Shown: in pieces, positions 62,168-64,000 of the stretch
Numbering within the stretch: position 1 is the first letter of the stretch
Layout: the number at the start of each line of letters is the position of its first letter
Assembly (NCBI RefSeq): GCF_014200595.1
Contig: NZ_JACHCG010000001.1
Span: forward strand, 248,001 to 312,000
Length of the DNA stretch: 64,000 bases
Reading direction: 5' to 3'
Source of the DNA: Pedobacter cryoconitis
Lineage (GTDB): Bacteria; Bacteroidota; Bacteroidia; Sphingobacteriales; Sphingobacteriaceae
The notes under the pieces: generated by a model
Told to the model about the DNA's origin: nothing
What the model saw: only the letters and a program-made list of their open reading frames with translations
Databases searched by the model: none
Made by a program: the position numbers and the translations under genes

Positions 62168-62206
62168 AAAAAATACGGTATGACAATTATTTAAATGGAC
62201 ACTCTA

Positions 62207-62240
62207 TTTGCGAATATAAGCAATTTTGCATTTATTTGCA
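62207..62240. promoter_or_regulatory. TTTGC repeats upstream of DUF1080
   Basis: TTTGC occurs at 62207-62211, 62225-62229 and 62235-62239, the last two 10 bp apart, with the nearly identical context TTTGCATTTATTTGCAATAA. This mirrors the array at 60556-60595 read on the other strand. Confidence 0.55.
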
Positions 62241-62254
62241 ATAAGTTGAAATGT

Positions 62255-62412
62255 ATGAAAATTAAAAATATAATATTCGATTTAGGAGATGTCCTGCTCG
62301 ACTGGAATCCCAGGTAGCAGCAAAGGAAGTGGGTATTTATGCAATACAGTTCTCAGCTCCACAATCCTTAAAAGGAGCGCTCAGGAACTTTGATATTATT
62401 CTGCCTGGATAA
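62255..62412 (+). pseudogene. HAD-IA hydrolase with an internal deletion
   Basis: ATG 62255 encodes a clean HAD motif I (KNIIFDLGDVLLDWNPR, nucleophile Asp near residue 8) and stops at TAG. In another frame directly after it comes a HAD C-terminus (VAAAKEVGIYAIQFSAP-like, NFDII) ending at TAA 62410-62412. Everything between motif I and the end, about 500 bp, is missing, so this is a deletion remnant. Its end overlaps the convergent SnoaL-like gene. Confidence 0.65.
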
Positions 62413-62746
62413 CGAAAGCTTTTAATTTGTCCATCTTACCCTCACGAAATTGCCAGACGTCGCAATAGGAATAATGCGTAATTTTTCCATCTTTATCTTT
62501 CATGCTGATTTTCCCGACTGCGGTAACAAAATCACTTTCTCCAATGATGTGGTCGACTTCGAACTTTGGAGGTTCTGTATATGCTTTTGACATATATTGC
62601 CGAACAGCTTCTTTCCCTTTTAAAGTTTCCTCGCCAACAAATGTCCATACTGTATCTTCAGTACAATAAGAAAGAAATCCTTCATAGTCACCTTCAGTAA
62701 TAGCTGCGTTTGCTTTGATTAAAATATCTTTATTATTTTCAATCAT
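62396..62746 (-). CDS. SnoaL/NTF2-like protein
   Basis: A 116-residue NTF2-fold protein: NKDILIKANAAITEGDYEGFLSYCTEDTVWTFVGEETLKGKEAVRQYM (quoted in part) is the typical cone opening, and ...KDGKITHYSYCDVWQFREGKMDKLKAF the closing strands of SnoaL/ketosteroid-isomerase-like proteins. Whether it is a catalyst or a binding protein is unknown. It follows an SDR gene by 18 bp on the same strand, a common pairing in small redox operons. Confidence 0.85.
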   Translation of the reverse strand: MIENNKDILIKANAAITEGDYEGFLSYCTEDTVWTFVGEETLKGKEAVRQYMSKAYTEPPKFEVDHIIGESDFVTAVGKISMKDKDGKITHYSYCDVWQFREGKMDKLKAFVIQAE

Positions 62747-62764
62747 TGATTAATTGTTTTTTAA

Positions 62765-63487
62765 TTATGGGTTCATTTTATTAAAATAGTCATTGATCAC
62801 TTCATTGTTCGCATTTGCCCTTGTTTCACTCGTTCCAAATGTTAATTCTGTTTTTCCTTGTTTAAGCTGCTCAAATACAGATTCTACAAAATCGCTTACA
62901 GCAGGGTGACCATCGTGTATGCCCTTTGCACCCAGATCTGTATTCAGTGCTGGTGGAATCATTTCAATCACTTCAATAGAAGACGGTTTAAGGAGATGGC
63001 GCAAGGAAAGAGTGAATGAACGCATAAATGCTTTTGTTGCACAATAAATGGGGATTTTTGAAAGTGGTATGAAGGCTAATCCTGAGGTAACATTAATTAT
63101 GGTATTCAGAGATTTTAAGTTGATGAACAGGTTTGCTAAATGAACGGGGGCTACAATATTTGTTGTGATTTCATGAGTAGCCTTTTGGTAAAAGTCAGGG
63201 TCTGAAATATCCATCCAGTTTTGTACACCAGCATTGTTAACCAGTACATTCAGATCATGATGATTTTCTGCAATCCAATTGTACAGGTCTATGCGATTTG
63301 CTTCAATATCCAGATCGCAGACTTTAGTAATTATAGAAGGAAATCTGTCCGCAATTTCTTTTAATGTTGCTTCGCGCCTGCCACAAATAATAACGGTATT
63401 GTTTTCTTTAATGAATCGCTCTGCAAGCCCCAGGCCAATACCACTGGCGCCGCCAGTAATTAAGATTTTATTGTTTGATATTTTCAT
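62765..63487 (-). CDS. short-chain dehydrogenase/reductase
   Basis: A 240-residue SDR with the classical NAD(P) site TGGASGIGLGLAERF (about residues 10-24), NNAGVQNW (NNAG at about 86), the catalytic Ser in NVTSGLAFIPL (about 133) and YxxxK in YCATKAFMRSF (Tyr about 147, Lys 151). The layout is close to the DltE/cyclopentanol-type SDRs. The Arg after the second strand (ICGRREATL) favours NADPH. First gene of a two-gene unit with the SnoaL-like protein. Confidence 0.92.
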   Translation of the reverse strand: MKISNNKILITGGASGIGLGLAERFIKENNTVIICGRREATLKEIADRFPSIITKVCDLDIEANRIDLYNWIAENHHDLNVLVNNAGVQNWMDISDPDFYQKATHEITTNIVAPVHLANLFINLKSLNTIINVTSGLAFIPLSKIPIYCATKAFMRSFTLSLRHLLKPSSIEVIEMIPPALNTDLGAKGIHDGHPAVSDFVESVFEQLKQGKTELTFGTSETRANANNEVINDYFNKMNP

Positions 63488-63723
63488 CTTTATTATAGCT
63501 TATAAATGATGTACAGTAGACCATTACTAAATATAATAGAATAAATATTCAAATCTTGAAATTTAATTCATATAAACCAAATTTGGTTTATAGCTAAAAG
63601 GTAACCTTGATAAATTTTGCGGGGAAAATGGTTTTGGTAACTATATTCGCAATCTTCTTGATCCGGGATCTTTATATTCCTTTTGGAGAAGATATAGTAC
63701 AGTTAAAAAATTGAGTAAAAAAC

Positions 63724-64000
63724 ATGAATACTGAAAATTTATTTTCCTACGGAACTCTACAGCACAAAAGTGTACAGATAGAAAACTACGGCAGAACGCT
63801 GGAAGGGCAATTGGATAAGCTAACTGGATATACCCTGTCTATGATTGAAATTACTGATGCAGCAGTAATAGCCTTAAGTGGGGCTGCACATCATCCTATG
63901 GTCAAACATACAGGTATTGTAACCGATGTAGTTGATGGGATGGTTTTTGAAATTTCAGCTGATGAACTTAAACGAACAGATGAATATGAAGTTGACGATT
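63724..64000 (+). CDS. gamma-glutamylcyclotransferase-like (AIG2/GGCT) protein, 3' end missing
   Basis: ATG 63724 opens a frame that runs off the window after 92 codons: ENLFSYGTLQHKSVQIENYGRTLEGQLDKL (quoted in part) has the YGTLxxxxxQ opening of the GGCT/AIG2 fold and VVDGMVFEISADELKRTDEYE carries the conserved Glu in the closing beta-hairpin. These enzymes release 5-oxoproline from gamma-glutamyl compounds. Truncated by the window, not by mutation. Confidence 0.85.
   Translation, partial: MNTENLFSYGTLQHKSVQIENYGRTLEGQLDKLTGYTLSMIEITDAAVIALSGAAHHPMVKHTGIVTDVVDGMVFEISADELKRTDEYEVDD

Noticed and set aside
63628..63714. 28-codon hydrophobic ORF before the GGCT-like gene
   Set aside because: Too short, no recognised pattern and no start context; may be the tail of a lost gene but cannot be supported.

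Overview
The window looks like chromosome of a Sphingobacteriaceae member (Bacteroidota), most likely Pedobacter or a close relative. The evidence is promoter -7 boxes of the form TAnnTTTG, a fused DAHP synthase/type II chorismate mutase, fused-subunit 2-oxoacid dehydrogenase E1, DUF1573, SusD, DUF1080, DUF4377 and LytS/LytTR genes, and small lipoproteins with Bacteroidota-style signals. The genus is an inference.

Left core (1-20340): an LpoB-like activator with a COG3014 lipoprotein, small membrane peptides, a GNAT acetyltransferase, a class I aminotransferase, DUF1573, E1 dehydrogenase, a subtilase lipoprotein, and an aromatic amino acid block on the minus strand (pheA, DAHP synthase/CM, aroA, aroC; with aroB just upstream). 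pheA has a full attenuation leader: promoter, a 20-residue Phe/Tyr/Trp-rich leader peptide, a 9-bp antiterminator pairing and an intrinsic terminator. Proline dehydrogenase, catalase, Mpo1-like and HAD genes follow, then an intact tRNA-Met(CAT).

Accessory island (20294-39457): 19 kb bounded by a 61-bp exact direct repeat of the tRNA 3' half and its terminator. Truncated tyrosine integrase genes lie just inside the left repeat and just beyond the right repeat, so this looks like two elements stacked in tandem. The cargo reads as a defence island: a coupled DUF4062 - AlbA_2/ATPase - RES operon cut by an IS66 remnant; PD-(D/E)XK-type proteins (503, 366 and 918 aa, the last with an N-terminal Cap4/DUF4297-like domain); an SRAP protein; a DUF2441-like protein; a decayed trypsin-like protease; a 491-aa zinc-ribbon/HEPN-type/RES protein; and an abutting DGQHR-domain + HEPN gene pair. 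The DGQHR-HEPN pair, the DUF4062-AlbA_2-RES operon and the divergent 366/918-aa nuclease pair are the best candidates for undescribed systems.

Junction zone (39458-43500): integrase remnant, outer-membrane barrel, astacin-type protease lipoprotein, DUF4377 lipoprotein, and fragments of an alpha-oxoamine synthase and a TetR regulator.

Right core (43500-64000): AraC regulator divergent from a TolC-HlyD-MFS efflux operon; HxlR regulator divergent from an NmrA-like reductase with interlocking promoters; a LytS/LytTR two-component pair; and a sugar locus (MFS, gluconate-dehydrogenase-subunit-3-like protein, GMC oxidoreductase, TIM-barrel isomerase, DUF1080, DeoR regulator) resembling 3-keto-glycoside catabolism, with TTTGC repeats upstream of both the MFS and DUF1080 genes. 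An orphan truncated SusD, a HAD gene with an internal deletion, a SnoaL-like protein, an SDR enzyme and the start of a gamma-glutamylcyclotransferase-like gene complete the window.
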